This document shows positions 6,912-17,503 of a stretch of DNA of 42,318 bases, one piece after another. The DNA lies in the NCBI RefSeq assembly GCF_001665235.1, contig NZ_LZSC01000040.1, forward strand, positions 1 to 42,318, read 5' to 3'. How positions within the stretch are numbered: position 1 is the stretch's first letter; each line of letters starts with the position of its first letter. Made by a program: the position numbers and the translations under genes. The notes under the pieces are model-generated. The model ran no database searches. It was not told where the DNA came from and saw only the letters and a program-made list of their open reading frames with translations. This DNA comes from Mycobacterium sp. 1100029.7. Lineage in GTDB: Bacteria > Actinomycetota > Actinomycetes > Mycobacteriales > Mycobacteriaceae.

Positions 6912-7751
6912 ATGTCGAGTCCCCTCGCTGCCGGCCGCGCCGGGCTTGTCGACGACGTCGTCGGCGTCGAGGTGACCATCGACGGCTTGCTGGTAATCGC
7001 CGACCGGCTGCACTCGATCGAATTCCCCACGGCACTGGGTATCCGGCAGAACATCCCGCAGGACGATCTGCGCAAGCTGGTCTGGGATCGGGTGCGTCAC
7101 GACCTCACCGCGCAAGGCGTGCTTGACCATTCGGGGCAGCCACACCCGACGGTGGCGGCTCTGGTCGACACCCTCAGTCGGCCGGACCGGACCCTCGAGG
7201 CCCGGTGGTGGCGTCGTGACGCCGGCGGTGCGATGGTGCGTTTCGTCGTATGCCGCAAGGACGAACGCCATGTCATCGCCGCGCGAGACGGTGAGCTGAT
7301 CGCGCTGCAGCTGGTTGCGCCACAGGTAGGCCTGGCGGGCATGGTCGCCACCGTGCTGGGTCCGGCGACACCTGCCGACGTCGAGCCGCTCACCGGTGTC
7401 GCGGCCGAACTGGCGGAGTGCAGCACCGCGGCGCAGCTCGCCAACCATGGCGTCGCGCCCGCGACGGCCCGCGTCTACGGCGAGATCGTCAACAATGCGG
7501 ACAGCTGGGTGGAAATCGTTGCCGGTGAACGTCATCCGGGCGGGACTTACACCCACACCGAGGTGGCCGCCGGTGTTCTCGACTCCCCGCTGGGCAGAGT
7601 GGTGTCGCTGCCCCGCCGTGTCGCCGGTGAGCTGTACGGAAGTTTCCTGCCTGGTTCCCAGGAAAATCTGCAACGCACATTGGACGCCCTGTTGGGGTTC
7701 CTCCCCGCGGGCGCCTGGCTCGATCCCGCCGAGGCCTCGGACCGAGGCTGA
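6912..7751 (+). CDS. espG1: EspG1, ESX-1 PE/PPE chaperone
   Basis: 279 aa (283 in M. tuberculosis). It has the EspG opening (VVGVEVTIDGLLVIADRLHS) and the long mixed beta/alpha domain, with ELAECSTAAQLANHGVAPA near the middle. EspG proteins are cytosolic chaperones that bind the hydrophobic tip of the cognate PPE protein and keep PE-PPE pairs soluble until delivery to EccC. The expected client is PPE68 (15850). No PE35 is encoded here, so its usual PE-PPE heterodimer client is incomplete at this locus. It lies tightly between espF and espH. Confidence 0.93.
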   Translation: MSSPLAAGRAGLVDDVVGVEVTIDGLLVIADRLHSIEFPTALGIRQNIPQDDLRKLVWDRVRHDLTAQGVLDHSGQPHPTVAALVDTLSRPDRTLEARWWRRDAGGAMVRFVVCRKDERHVIAARDGELIALQLVAPQVGLAGMVATVLGPATPADVEPLTGVAAELAECSTAAQLANHGVAPATARVYGEIVNNADSWVEIVAGERHPGGTYTHTEVAAGVLDSPLGRVVSLPRRVAGELYGSFLPGSQENLQRTLDALLGFLPAGAWLDPAEASDRG

Positions 7752-7788
7752 CTTCTCCCGCTACTCCCCAAGAAAGAAGACAGACGCC

Positions 7789-8406
7789 ATGCCGCAGCAC
7801 TATGGCAACGATGACGGCCACGACGATCTCTCCGCGCTGGATTTCGGCAACTACGAGTCCGATTCGGACAACGGCCATGGTGACGCGGACGCCCTCGATT
7901 TCTCCGCCGCCGAGGACGCCGATGAGGCGTCCGGCGTAGCCGCGCTGGACGAATTCGCACCAATCGAGCCCGAAGAGCCCGAGACCGAACTCGAGGCCAT
8001 CGCCGCGACCACCGAGGCCGGCGACACGGAGGACGACGAGGACGGCGCCCAGCTGTTCACCGTGACCAATCCGCCCGAAACGGTGTCGGTGTCGGCGCTG
8101 ATGGACGGGCGGACTCAGCGGGTCACCCTGGCGCCGACGGCGTCCAAGCTGACCGAATCCGAACTTGTGGACGAAATCCTGGTACTGGCCGACCTGGCCC
8201 GCCAAAAAGGGTTGGCCGGTCAGCACACCTACCTTCTGGACAGTGCGTCGGACAACGAAGGACTGCGCCAGCTCGGCGACCTCGGGATCGACGGCACCCA
8301 AGTGCTCCATGACTTCATGCGGGCCGGCATGCAATTGCCGACACCGCAACAGGCCGAGGCAAACCAAGCCGAAGTCTTCGCGGCCCGCTACGCCCCCGAA
8401 AAATGA
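7789..8406 (+). CDS. espH: EspH, ESX-1 secretion-associated protein
   Basis: 205 aa (183 in M. tuberculosis). The first about 95 residues are strongly acidic (runs of Asp/Glu such as EPEEPETELEA). A conserved C-terminal domain follows, with NPPETVSVSALMDGRTQRV and LVDEILVLADLARQKGLAGQ. In M. marinum, EspH is needed for secretion of EspE and EspF. I chose the ATG at 7789 because upstream sequence in the same frame is the antisense-like shadow of espG1, and AAGAAAGAAG precedes it. Its stop overlaps the eccA1 start as ATGA, so the two are translationally coupled. Confidence 0.92.
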   Translation: MPQHYGNDDGHDDLSALDFGNYESDSDNGHGDADALDFSAAEDADEASGVAALDEFAPIEPEEPETELEAIAATTEAGDTEDDEDGAQLFTVTNPPETVSVSALMDGRTQRVTLAPTASKLTESELVDEILVLADLARQKGLAGQHTYLLDSASDNEGLRQLGDLGIDGTQVLHDFMRAGMQLPTPQQAEANQAEVFAARYAPEK

Positions 8407-10124
8407 CCGATCACCTCGCCGGGCTGTTCGAAAGTGCGGTCGGCATGCTGCCCGTCTCGGAGTCACGCGCCCTCGACATCTTCACCGAGATCGCCAACTA
8501 CGACGAAACCGCCTGCGACGCTTGGGTCGGCCGCATCCGGTGCGGTGACAACGACCGGGTGACGCTGTTCCGCGCGTGGTACTCGCGCACGCACTTCGGG
8601 CAGTTGGCAGGCTCCGCCCAGATATCGATGCATGCCCTGGGCGCGCGAGTTCCAATCGGCGGCCGCTACGGCGATATCACCTATCCGGTCAATTCGCCGC
8701 TGGCGATCGCCCTCGGTTTCGCGGTCAACGAAGCGGCACAGGGCAATTACGCGGACGCCATGGAAGCACTCGACGACAGTCCGGCCGCGGGTGCGGAGCA
8801 CTTGCTGTCCTGGGCCAAAGCCGTGGTCTACGGCGAGGCGCAACGCTGGACCGAAGTGATCGACGAAGTGCGGGCCGCCGGCAAGTGGCCGGACGCCTTC
8901 CTGGCTGCCGCCGCAGGCGTCGCGCACGGGGTCGCGGCGGCCCACCTCGGCCTGTTCACCGAGGCCGAACGCCGGCTCACCGAGGCGAATTCCACTCCCG
9001 CGGGTGAAGCCTGCGCACCGGCCATCGCCTGGTATCTGGCGATGACTCGCCGGGCACAGGGCAATGAAGAGGCGGCCATCGCCCTGCTGGAATGGTTGCA
9101 AACGACCCACCCGAGCCCCGAAGTGACTGCGGCGCTGCGAGATTCGTCGTACCGCCTGACTACCACCAGTGCCGAGCAGATTGCCGCTCGCACCGACCCG
9201 TGGGATGCGGGCAGTGTCGTGGCCGACACCTCGGGCCGCGAGAGGCTACTCGCCGAGGCCGAGGCCGAGCTGCAACGCCAGATCGGTCTCACCCGGGTCA
9301 AGGACCAGGTCGAGCGGTACCGCGCCGCGACTCAGATGGCCCGGGTACGCGCGGCGCGCGGCATGAAGGTCGCACAACCCAGCAAGCACATGATCTTCAC
9401 CGGCCCGCCCGGAACCGGTAAGACCACCATCGCGCGTGTGGTGGCGAACATTCTGGCCGGGTTGGGCGTCATCGGTGAACCGAAACTGATCGAGACCGCT
9501 CGTAAGGACTTCGTCGCCGAATACGAAGGGCAGTCGGCAGTCAAGACCACCAAGACGATCGACCGCGCCCTGGGTGGCGTGTTGTTCATCGACGAGGCGT
9601 ACGCGCTGGTCCAGGAACGCGACGGGCGCACCGACCCGTTCGGGCAGGAAGCGCTTGACACGCTGCTGGCCCGGATGGAGAACGACCGCGACCGCCTAGT
9701 GGTGATCATTGCGGGCTACAGCGCCGACATCGACCGGCTGCTGGAAACCAACGAGGGGCTGCGGTCACGGTTCGCCACCCGCATCGAGTTCGACTCCTAC
9801 TCTCCCGAAGAGATCCTTGAGATCGCGAAAGTCATTGCGGCGTCCAGTGACTCGTCGTTGAGCTTGGAGGCGGCCGAGAACCTGCTCGGCGCGGCCAAGC
9901 TGCTGAGTCAGCAGACCGTGCGTGGTAAAGCCGGCATCGACGTTGCCGGCAACGGCCGCTATGCGCGGCAACTGGTCGAAGCCGGTGAGCAGTACCGCGA
10001 CATCCGGTTGACCCAGGCCGCCGACTTCGAAGCACTCGACGTGGACCGGCTCAGCGAAATCAACGGCGACGACATGGCCGAGGCGATTGCCGCGGTGCAT
10101 GGCCGCCTCGATATCGGCGAGTAG
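8403..10124 (+). CDS. eccA1: EccA1, AAA+ ATPase of ESX-1
   Basis: 573 aa, the same length as in M. tuberculosis. Residues 1-280 are a TPR-like helical domain (ANEAAQGNYADAMEALDD). Residues about 290-573 are a CbbX-type AAA+ domain with Walker A GPPGTGKT (334-341), Walker B VLFIDEAY (393-400) and sensor/arginine-finger segments (EGLRSRFATRIEFD). EccA is cytosolic and is thought to help release EspG chaperones or to recycle substrates. The start overlaps the espH stop by 4 bp, and eccB1 follows after 3 bp. Confidence 0.97.
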   Translation: MTDHLAGLFESAVGMLPVSESRALDIFTEIANYDETACDAWVGRIRCGDNDRVTLFRAWYSRTHFGQLAGSAQISMHALGARVPIGGRYGDITYPVNSPLAIALGFAVNEAAQGNYADAMEALDDSPAAGAEHLLSWAKAVVYGEAQRWTEVIDEVRAAGKWPDAFLAAAAGVAHGVAAAHLGLFTEAERRLTEANSTPAGEACAPAIAWYLAMTRRAQGNEEAAIALLEWLQTTHPSPEVTAALRDSSYRLTTTSAEQIAARTDPWDAGSVVADTSGRERLLAEAEAELQRQIGLTRVKDQVERYRAATQMARVRAARGMKVAQPSKHMIFTGPPGTGKTTIARVVANILAGLGVIGEPKLIETARKDFVAEYEGQSAVKTTKTIDRALGGVLFIDEAYALVQERDGRTDPFGQEALDTLLARMENDRDRLVVIIAGYSADIDRLLETNEGLRSRFATRIEFDSYSPEEILEIAKVIAASSDSSLSLEAAENLLGAAKLLSQQTVRGKAGIDVAGNGRYARQLVEAGEQYRDIRLTQAADFEALDVDRLSEINGDDMAEAIAAVHGRLDIGE

Positions 10125-10127
10125 CGC

Positions 10128-11570
10128 ATGGCAGGAATTCGGCTTACCACCAAGGTCCAGGTGAGTGGGTGGCGCTTTTTGCTCCGGCGACTCGAGCATG
10201 CCATCGTTCGCCGCGACACCCGGATGTTCGACGACCCGCTGTCGTTCTACGGCCGGGCAGCAGCGCTGGGGATCGTCATCTCGGCGGTGATCCTGGTGGG
10301 CGCCTTGGCGATGGCGTACTTCAAACCGCAAGGGAAACTCGGCGGCGGCAACCTGTTCGTCGACCGGGCGACCAACCAGCTGTATCTCATGGTGTCCGGC
10401 CAGCTGCACCCCGTCTACAACCTGACCTCGGCCCGACTGGTGTTGGGTAACCCGGCCGATCCGGCAGTGGTCAAATCCTCTGAGTTGAACAAGTTTTCGC
10501 GTGGACAGACCGTCGGCATCCCCGGCGCTCCCTACGCGACCCCGGTCTCGCCGGACTCTGCGTCGGTGTGGGCGTTGTGTGACACCGTCACCAAGTCCGA
10601 GACGATCAATCCGACCATCCAGACCTCGGTGATTTCCATGCCGCTGGCCATCGACCCGTCGGTGGATCCGCTGCAGCCGAACGAGGCGCTGCTGGCTTAC
10701 TACCAAGGAAAAGACTGGATCATCACCTCGACCGGGCGCCACGCTACCGACCTGGCCGACCGCACCCTCACTTCGGCGGTGGGCATACCCACGAATGCCC
10801 GCCCGAGCCCGCTGTCCACCGCCGTGTTCAACGCCCTGCCCGACGGAGGGTCCTGGCAGTTGAATCCGATCCCGGAGGACGGCGCCCCCAATACCCTTGG
10901 CCTGCCCGACAATTTGGTGATCGGTGCGGTGTTCCAGATCCACGCGCAGGCCGGCCCGCAGTATTTCGTGGTGTTGCCCGATGGCGTCGCACCCATCAAC
11001 GCCAACACCGCGGTGGCCCTGCGCGCGGCGCAGTCGCACGGCTTGGTCGAGCCGCCATCGGTGGTGTCCAGTCTGGTCGTCCGGATCCCGGAACGGGTGT
11101 ACAACTCGCCACTTCCGGACCAGCCGATCAAGATCGTAACCCGGCCGAACGAACCGGTGCTGTGCTGGACCTGGGAGCGCAAGCCCGGTGAGCAGTCACC
11201 CAAGACGACGGTCGTGACCGGCCGGCATCTGCCGATAACGCCTACGGCAATGACCCAGGGCATCAAGCAGATTCAGGGCCCCGCGACGGTTTACATCGAT
11301 GGCGGTAAATACCTGCAGCTGCAGTCGCCGGATCCCCGCTACGGCGAATCGTTGTACTACGTCGACCCGCAGGGTGTTCGGTACGGGTTGTCGGACGCCA
11401 AGGCGGCGGCGTCGCTGGGCCTGCAGTCGCCGAAACCCGCACCGTGGGAGATCGTGCGGTTGCTCGTCGACGGTCCGGTGCTGTCGAAAGAGGCTGCGCT
11501 GCTCGAGCACGACACGCTGCCCGCCGACCCCAGCCCGCGCAAGCTACCCACGGGCCCCGGAGCCGGCTGA
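10128..11570 (+). CDS. eccB1: EccB1, ESX-1 membrane core protein
   Basis: 480 aa, matching the family. A basic cytosolic N-terminus ([17 protein letters not shown]) precedes a single transmembrane helix at about 44-65, followed by a large periplasmic domain with the four-repeat EccB fold ([20 protein letters not shown]). The periplasmic domain forms dimers and trimers around the pore, contacts MycP1, and has been linked to ATPase activity. The stop codon overlaps the eccCa1 ATG (TGATG). Confidence 0.97.
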   Translation: MAGIRLTTKVQVSGWRFLLRRLEHAIVRRDTRMFDDPLSFYGRAAALGIVISAVILVGALAMAYFKPQGKLGGGNLFVDRATNQLYLMVSGQLHPVYNLTSARLVLGNPADPAVVKSSELNKFSRGQTVGIPGAPYATPVSPDSASVWALCDTVTKSETINPTIQTSVISMPLAIDPSVDPLQPNEALLAYYQGKDWIITSTGRHATDLADRTLTSAVGIPTNARPSPLSTAVFNALPDGGSWQLNPIPEDGAPNTLGLPDNLVIGAVFQIHAQAGPQYFVVLPDGVAPINANTAVALRAAQSHGLVEPPSVVSSLVVRIPERVYNSPLPDQPIKIVTRPNEPVLCWTWERKPGEQSPKTTVVTGRHLPITPTAMTQGIKQIQGPATVYIDGGKYLQLQSPDPRYGESLYYVDPQGVRYGLSDAKAAASLGLQSPKPAPWEIVRLLVDGPVLSKEAALLEHDTLPADPSPRKLPTGPGAG

Positions 11571-13819
11571 TGTCGACGAGAAAGTTCACCCCATCGATCA
11601 CCCGCGGCCCCCGGCTGACACCGGGCGAGATCGCCGTCGTGCCGCCGGAAGACCTCGGCGTCGAGGTCCCGCCCGGCTTCGTGCAGCGCATTCTTCCGTA
11701 CGTGATGGGTGTCTGCATGCTCGGCATGATCGGGATCATGGTGTTCACCGGCACCAAGGCGCTCTCCCCGTACATGATGATGACGCCGCTGATGATGATC
11801 ATGATGTCGCTGAGCATGGTCGGCGCGGGCGGCGGCGGTGGTGGCAAGAAGGTGCCCGAAATCAACGCCGACCGTAGGGAATACCTGCGGTACCTGGCCG
11901 GTCTACGTCCCCGGGTGACGTCGTCTGCCACCGCGCAGGTGGCGTTTTTCAGCTATCACGCGCCGCACCCCGAGGATCTGTTGTCGATCATCGGCACGGC
12001 CCGGCAGTGGTCGCGGCCTGCCAGTGCCGACTTCTACGCCGCCACTCGCATCGGCATCGGAGACCAGCCGGCGGTCGACCGGCTGATGAAGCCGTCGGTC
12101 GGCGGCGAGCTGGCGGGCCCGACGGCAGCTCCGCAGCCGTATCTGGAGCCGGTCGCCAACATGTGGGCGGTCAAATTCCTGCGCACCCACGGCCTGATTC
12201 ATGACTGCCCGAAACTGGTGCAGTTGAGGACATTCCCGACAATCGCCATCGGCGGCGATCCGGCCGGCGCCGCCGCCCTGCTGACGGCGATGATCTGTCA
12301 TCTGGCGGTCTTCCACCCGCCGGACCTGCTGGCGATCCGGGTGCTCACCGAAACTCCCGACGATCCCCAGTGGTCGTGGCTGAAATGGCTTCCGCACGTG
12401 CAACATCCGACCGATACCGATGCGGCCGGGCCGGTCCGGATGATCTCCGCCAAGCCGGAAAGCCTGGCCGATCTGGCTGCCCGCGGCCCGCACTCACCGG
12501 ATTCGACTCCGGGCGGACCCTACGTGGTGGTCGTCGACCTGACCGGCGGTAAGGCGGGCGTTCCGCCCGACGGCAGGGCCGGTGTCACGGTATTGACGTT
12601 GGGTAACCACCGCGGGTCCAACTACCGGATCCGGGTGGCCGTCGACGGCTCCGCCGACGACCGGTTACCCGGTCAACAGTTCCGCCAGGTGACGGCGGCC
12701 AGCGACCGCATGTCGGCGCAGCAAGCGGCCCGCGTCGCGAGAAAGCTTGCCGGCTGGTCGATTACCGGCACCATCGTCGACAAGAAGTCGGCCACCGGCG
12801 TCAAGAAAAAGGTGGCGACCGAATTCCACCAGCTGGTCGGCGCCAAGACCGTCGAGGAGATCACCCCGGCCCGGTGGCGGATGTTCGCCGACAAAGACCT
12901 CGACCGCCTCAAGATCCCCTTCGGTCACCAACTCAAGACCGGCGAGGTGATGTATCTGGACATCAAGGAGGGCGCGGAGTTCGGCGGCGGGCCGCACGGC
13001 ATGCTAATCGGCACCACCGGGTCGGGAAAGTCGGAGTTTCTGCGCACCCTGATCCTGTCGTTGGTCGCGATGCACCACCCGGACCAGGTGAACCTGCTAC
13101 TCACCGACTTCAAGGGTGGTTCGACGTTTTTGGGAATGGAGAATCTGCCGCACACGGCCGCCGTCATCACCAACATGGCCGAGGAGGCCGAGCTCGTGGG
13201 CCGCATGGGCGAGGTGCTCACCGGTGAGCTCGACCGGCGGCAGAACCTGTTGCGCCAAGCCGGAATTCAGGTCGGCGCCACCGGGGCCCTGTCCGGCGTG
13301 GCTGAATACGAGAAGTACCGGGAACGCGGCGCCGACCTGAAGCCATTGCCCACGCTGTTCGTCGTCGTCGACGAGTTCGCTGAGCTGCTGCAGAGTCACC
13401 CCGACTTCGTCGGTCTGTTCGACCGGATCTGCCGGGTGGGGCGCTCGCTGCGCGTGCATCTGCTGCTCGCCACCCAGTCGCTGCAGACCGGTGGCGCGCG
13501 CATCGACAAATTGGAGCCCAACCTGACTTACCGAATCGCGCTGCGCACCACCAGCTCTCACGAATCGAAGTCGGTCATCGGCACGCCGGAGGCGCAGTAC
13601 ATTACGAACAAGGAGAGCGGCGTCGGGTTCTTGCGGGTCGGCATGGAGGACCCGGTGAAGTTCAGCACGCTCTACACCGGAGCCAGCTACGTCCCGCAGG
13701 TGCACGCCGAAACCAACGGCGAGGCCGCCAGCACGGACGGATCCCGCAATGGCGCCCGGGCCACGCGAATCCACCAGTTCACCGCGGCCCCGATCCTCGA
13801 GGAGGTGCCGCCGTCATGA
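11570..13819 (+). CDS. eccCa1: EccCa1, FtsK/SpoIIIE-type motor ATPase, membrane half
   Basis: 749 aa (747 in M. tuberculosis). The ATG at 11570 overlaps the eccB1 TGA and fits the MSTRKF start. Two transmembrane helices lie at about 42-60 and 66-84 (with a Met-rich patch), then a DUF domain, then one FtsK-type ATPase domain with Walker A GTTGSGKS (481-488) and Walker [12 protein letters not shown] (about 627-637). EccC drives transport and recognises substrates. In ESX-1 the EccC protein is split into Ca and Cb, as here. The stop overlaps the eccCb1 ATG as ATGA. Confidence 0.97.
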   Translation: MSTRKFTPSITRGPRLTPGEIAVVPPEDLGVEVPPGFVQRILPYVMGVCMLGMIGIMVFTGTKALSPYMMMTPLMMIMMSLSMVGAGGGGGGKKVPEINADRREYLRYLAGLRPRVTSSATAQVAFFSYHAPHPEDLLSIIGTARQWSRPASADFYAATRIGIGDQPAVDRLMKPSVGGELAGPTAAPQPYLEPVANMWAVKFLRTHGLIHDCPKLVQLRTFPTIAIGGDPAGAAALLTAMICHLAVFHPPDLLAIRVLTETPDDPQWSWLKWLPHVQHPTDTDAAGPVRMISAKPESLADLAARGPHSPDSTPGGPYVVVVDLTGGKAGVPPDGRAGVTVLTLGNHRGSNYRIRVAVDGSADDRLPGQQFRQVTAASDRMSAQQAARVARKLAGWSITGTIVDKKSATGVKKKVATEFHQLVGAKTVEEITPARWRMFADKDLDRLKIPFGHQLKTGEVMYLDIKEGAEFGGGPHGMLIGTTGSGKSEFLRTLILSLVAMHHPDQVNLLLTDFKGGSTFLGMENLPHTAAVITNMAEEAELVGRMGEVLTGELDRRQNLLRQAGIQVGATGALSGVAEYEKYRERGADLKPLPTLFVVVDEFAELLQSHPDFVGLFDRICRVGRSLRVHLLLATQSLQTGGARIDKLEPNLTYRIALRTTSSHESKSVIGTPEAQYITNKESGVGFLRVGMEDPVKFSTLYTGASYVPQVHAETNGEAASTDGSRNGARATRIHQFTAAPILEEVPPS

Positions 13820-15591
13820 CCGTCGATTCGAAGGGCAAGCCACTCAGTGAGGTGGTGCTGGACCAGCTGAGCACCGCGGAGTCCCGCGCCTACAAGATGT
13901 GGCTGCCGCCGTTGACGGACCCCACGCCGGTCGACCAACTCGTGGGCCGTGCGAATCTGCGATCGCTCTATTTTCCGCTCGGCATCATGGACGAGCCGCG
14001 CCGCCACCTCCAAGAGCCTTGGGGGGTGGACGTTTCCGGCGGTGGTGGCAACATCGGTATCGGCGGTGCGCCGCAGACCGGAAAGTCCACACTGTTGCAG
14101 ACGCTGATCTTGTCCGCAGCCGTCACCCACACGCCGCGGCAAGTGCAGTTCTATTGCATCGACCTCGGTGGCGGTGGGTTGATGTATCTGGACAAGCTGC
14201 CCCACGTGGGCGGGGTGGCGACGCGATCTGAACCCGACCGGGTGATGCGAGTGATCGCGGAGATGCAAGCCGTACTGCGGCAACGAGAAGCAACCTTCAA
14301 GGAGCACCGGGTCGGCTCGATCGCGACCTACCGCGAGCTGCGCGCGGACCCGGGGCAGCCCGTCGCTGCCGATCCGTTCGGTGACGTCTTTCTGGTCATC
14401 GACGGATGGCCGGCATTCGTCGGCGAATTCCCCGACTTGGAAGGCCATGTTCAAACCCTTGCGGCGCAGGGCCTGTCATTCGGCGTGCACACCATCATCA
14501 CCACGCCGCGGTGGACGGAACTCAAGGCGCGGGTACGCGATTATCTCGGGACCAAGATCGAGTTCCGGCTGGGCGACGTCAATGACACTCAACTCGATCG
14601 CGCAACCCGGGATATTCCGGCGAACCGGCCGGGCCGCGGGATGTCGGTGGAGAAGCACCACCTGATGATGGGGGTGCCCCGGCTCGACGGCGTGTACAGC
14701 ACCGAGAACCTGGTGCAGGCAATCACCGTCGCGGTGAATCACGTTGCGGCGCAGACGACAGAGCAGGCGCCGCGGGTCCGGGTGCTACCGGAACGAATTC
14801 ATCTGTACGAACTCGACCCGAGCCCACCCAGCCCGGAGTCGGATTACCGCACCCGCTGGACGATTCCGGTTGGCGTGCGCGAGACGGACCTCTCGCCGGC
14901 CTACGCGAACCTGTTCGCGACCAATCACTTGTTGATATTCGGTGCGGCCAAGTCGGGCAAGACGACCATTGCCCATGCGATCGCCCGCGCAATCTGCGCG
15001 CGCAACAGCCCCGACCAAGTCCGCTTCATGCTGGCGGACTACCGATCCGGCCTGTTGGACGCCGTGCCGGAGAGCCACCTGCTTGCCGCGGGTGCGATCA
15101 ATCGCAATGCGCAGTCGCTGGACGAATCCATCAAAGCGCTCGCGATCAACCTGCAAAAGCGCCTGCCGCCGGCCGACCTGACCACCGCGCAGCTACGTTC
15201 GCGGTCGTGGTGGAAAGGATTTGATCTGGTGCTATTGGTCGATGATTGGCACATGATCGTCGGCGCCTCGGGAGGGATGCCGCCGATGATGCCGCTGGCC
15301 CCATTGTTACCCGCGGCTGCGGATATCGGATTACATATCATCGTGACCTGCCAGATGAGCCAGGCCTATAAGTCGACCATGGACAAGTTCGTCGGTGCGG
15401 CCTATGGGGCCGGCTCCCCCACCCTGTTCCTCGCCGGCGACAAGGCGGACTTCCCGTCGCGCGACTTCCAGGTCAAGCGAAGACCGCCTGGACAGGGAAT
15501 TCTCGTCACTCCCGACGGCAAGGAGGTCATCCAAGCCGCCTACATCGATCCTCCCGAAGAAGTGCATCCGGCATCGCCAGGAGGTGGTTAG
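13816..15591 (+). CDS. eccCb1: EccCb1, FtsK/SpoIIIE-type ATPase, soluble half
   Basis: 591 aa, as in M. tuberculosis. It has two FtsK-type ATPase domains: the first Walker A is GAPQTGKS (84-91) with VFLVIDGW, the second is GAAKSGKT (376-383) with LVLLVDDW near 471-478. The C-terminal domain contains the pocket that binds the tail of EsxB. The EsxB here keeps its terminal MGF, so recognition should be intact. It is coupled to eccCa1 by a 4-bp overlap. A 258-bp gap, and not PE35, separates it from ppe68. Confidence 0.97.
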   Translation: MTVDSKGKPLSEVVLDQLSTAESRAYKMWLPPLTDPTPVDQLVGRANLRSLYFPLGIMDEPRRHLQEPWGVDVSGGGGNIGIGGAPQTGKSTLLQTLILSAAVTHTPRQVQFYCIDLGGGGLMYLDKLPHVGGVATRSEPDRVMRVIAEMQAVLRQREATFKEHRVGSIATYRELRADPGQPVAADPFGDVFLVIDGWPAFVGEFPDLEGHVQTLAAQGLSFGVHTIITTPRWTELKARVRDYLGTKIEFRLGDVNDTQLDRATRDIPANRPGRGMSVEKHHLMMGVPRLDGVYSTENLVQAITVAVNHVAAQTTEQAPRVRVLPERIHLYELDPSPPSPESDYRTRWTIPVGVRETDLSPAYANLFATNHLLIFGAAKSGKTTIAHAIARAICARNSPDQVRFMLADYRSGLLDAVPESHLLAAGAINRNAQSLDESIKALAINLQKRLPPADLTTAQLRSRSWWKGFDLVLLVDDWHMIVGASGGMPPMMPLAPLLPAAADIGLHIIVTCQMSQAYKSTMDKFVGAAYGAGSPTLFLAGDKADFPSRDFQVKRRPPGQGILVTPDGKEVIQAAYIDPPEEVHPASPGGG

Positions 15592-15660
15592 GATAATCCC
15601 GACGCACCAATAAGGTGCCGAAACACAATTGCAATCGAACGTATCGGCAACGGCTTGTGC

Positions 15661-15679
15661 GACCGCATTATTCGCGGTC
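15661..15679. repeat. Short stem-loop in the eccCb1-ppe68 gap
   Basis: GACCGC (15661-15666) and GCGGTC (15674-15679) can pair around a 7-nt AT-rich loop. It sits in an unusually AT-rich 258-bp gap that probably carries the ppe68-esxBA promoter. No T-run follows, so it is not a classical terminator. Its role is unknown. Confidence 0.35.
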
Positions 15680-15849
15680 ACTACAAACGGCTCATGTTCA
15701 CTATTAATTTGGATTTCGTTCACTTTACGTCGAAGAAAGATTGCTCGACATGCCATTCATCCCGTGGTGTTCACCTGACCAAATTTCTCCCGTAACAGCA
15801 AACCGTACGAACTGACCAGACACGCCTCGCAGGTAAGGGAGATGCAGCC

Positions 15850-17061
15850 ATGCTGTGGCACGCGATGCCGCCGGAGCTGAACACCGCACGGCTGATGGCC
15901 GGAGCGGGACCGGCGCCGATGCTGCAAGCTGCCGCCGGGTGGGAAGCACTCGCCGCGGCGCTGCAAACTCAGGCCGCAGAGTTGGCGGCGAGCCTGACCG
16001 CCCTCAATGGTTCGTGGACCGGCATGGGCAGTGAGCGTGCCGCGGCGGCGGCGGCACCCATGGTGACGTGGCTCGAGACCGCCGCGCTGGCCGCACAGCA
16101 GCGGGGCATGCAGGCGGCAGCCCAGGCCGCCGCCTACCTGAAAGCACTCGGCATGACGCCGTCGCTGCCGGAAATCGCGACGAACAAGATCACGCACACG
16201 GTGCTGACGGCCACGAACTTTTTGGGCATCAACACGATGCCGATCGGCTTCAACGAAGCCGACTACTTCGTCAGGATGTGGAACCAAGCCGGTGGCGCCA
16301 TGGACATCTACGCCGCCGAGACGATGGCCAACACCGTCTTTGAACCGCTTCCCGAGATGAAGCCGATCCTCGCCCCCGGCGTCGGCGAGGCCGATACGCC
16401 CGGGCTGTTGGGTGCATTCGCCCAGGCGGCCCCCGACGACGCGGCCGCAACAATGCTTCAGGCCGCCACCGACGGCGCCGGTGACGCGGATGACGTAGTA
16501 GCCACTCCCGCTGGGCTGGAACAGATTTCGCAGCTTATGGGCGGGTTGGGACAGCTCGGTGCACCCATGCAACAACTCATGCAGCCACTGCAGCAGCTGA
16601 CGTCGATGGCCGGTCAAGCCGGCGGTATGGGCGGTTCCGGCTTCGGCGACGGCGTGGCGTCCGGTGGCGGAAGACTCGGCGAGCTGGGCGGCACCAAACT
16701 CGGTCAAATGGGTCTGCTGGGGGCCCCTCCGCTGTCCACCCATCCGTTAGCGGGAGGATCCGGCCCCAGTGTGGGCATGGGGCTGATGCACTCCGAAGCA
16801 CTGCCCGGATCGGGCGGGTCCTCGGCACGGACCTCGATGATGTCCGCCCTCCTCGACAAAGGCGTGCCACCCGCCGGCGCCGGCGCCGGATCGGCGGCCG
16901 GTAGCGGCGCCGCCCCACTGGGTGCCGCGGGCACCGGTGCGCATTCGGGTGCGGCGTCCAAACCGGGGCTGGCCCCGGTGGCGCTTGCGCGAGACGAGGA
17001 ACAAGGCAAGACGCTGCACTACGACGAACTGCACGACATCGACGACGGGGATGACTGGTGA
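15850..17061 (+). CDS. ppe68: PPE68, ESX-1 PPE-family protein
   Basis: 403 aa (368 in M. tuberculosis). The N-terminus is nearly identical to PPE68 (LWHAMPPELNTARLMAGAGP), with a W56-T-G58 turn, and the about 170-residue PPE helical domain continues through NFLGINTMPIGFNEADYFVRMW. A Gly/Ala-rich tail contains LLGAPPLSTHPLAGGSGPS and ends in an acidic DDGDDW, also as in PPE68. PPE proteins normally pair with a PE partner and with EspG1. The adjacent PE35 is absent here, so the partner must be encoded elsewhere or be lost. AAGGGAG precedes the ATG. Confidence 0.96.
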   Translation: MLWHAMPPELNTARLMAGAGPAPMLQAAAGWEALAAALQTQAAELAASLTALNGSWTGMGSERAAAAAAPMVTWLETAALAAQQRGMQAAAQAAAYLKALGMTPSLPEIATNKITHTVLTATNFLGINTMPIGFNEADYFVRMWNQAGGAMDIYAAETMANTVFEPLPEMKPILAPGVGEADTPGLLGAFAQAAPDDAAATMLQAATDGAGDADDVVATPAGLEQISQLMGGLGQLGAPMQQLMQPLQQLTSMAGQAGGMGGSGFGDGVASGGGRLGELGGTKLGQMGLLGAPPLSTHPLAGGSGPSVGMGLMHSEALPGSGGSSARTSMMSALLDKGVPPAGAGAGSAAGSGAAPLGAAGTGAHSGAASKPGLAPVALARDEEQGKTLHYDELHDIDDGDDW

Positions 17062-17078
17062 GCGTGCACCGCAACAGA

Positions 17079-17102
17079 CTTCCCGGCCGCCCGGGCCGGA
17101 AG
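17079..17102 (+). repeat. GC-rich stem-loop between ppe68 and esxB
   Basis: CTTCCCGGCC (17079-17088) pairs with GGCCGGAAG (17094-17102), a 9-bp stem with one bulged C and a 5-nt loop. It lies in the 88-bp gap before the highly expressed esxB and could mark an mRNA processing or stability boundary. No T-run follows. Confidence 0.4.
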
Positions 17103-17149
17103 ACTTGCCATCGACTGGCGAGGACAGAGCACACAGAAAAGAGTCCGAC

Positions 17150-17461
17150 ATGGCAGACATGAAAACCGATGCCGCTGCCCTCAGCGCGGAGGCGACCAAC
17201 TTCGACCGGATCGCATCCGAGCTCACCACGGTCATCAGCGGTGTCGAGCACACCGGCGGCGAGCTGGCCGGCCACTGGACCGGTGCAGCCGGTTCGGCAG
17301 CACAGCAGGCGCTGGGCCGCTTCCACGAGGCCGGTCAAGCACAGATCAAGGCACTCAACGACATTCACGACAAGATCCACCAGGCCGGCATCCAGTACAG
17401 CCGCGCCAACGAAGAGCAGGCCAGTGCTCTGAACTCGACCGCCGGAAACATGGGCTTCTAG
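17150..17461 (+). CDS. esxB: EsxB (CFP-10), WXG100 substrate
   Basis: 103 aa (100 in M. tuberculosis; the extra residues are near the C-terminus). It opens MADMKTDAAALSAEA, has W43-T-G45 at the helix turn and ends in NMGF, the EccCb1-binding tail. It forms a 1:1 helical-hairpin heterodimer with EsxA. The usual YxxxD/E secretion motif reads Y83-S-R-A-N87-E88: position +4 is Asn, and the first acidic residue is at +5. The ATG at 17150 is preceded by AAAAGAG. esxA follows after 42 bp. Confidence 0.98.
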   Translation: MADMKTDAAALSAEATNFDRIASELTTVISGVEHTGGELAGHWTGAAGSAAQQALGRFHEAGQAQIKALNDIHDKIHQAGIQYSRANEEQASALNSTAGNMGF

Positions 17462-17503
17462 CCCCACCACACCCCTGAAGCAAAGAAAGAAACGGAGAAA
17501 ATC

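Noticed and set aside
15331..15756. Open frame of 141 codons on the - strand across the eccCb1-ppe68 gap
   Set aside because: More than half lies antisense to conserved eccCb1, it has no good ribosome binding site, and its translation resembles no PE or other family.
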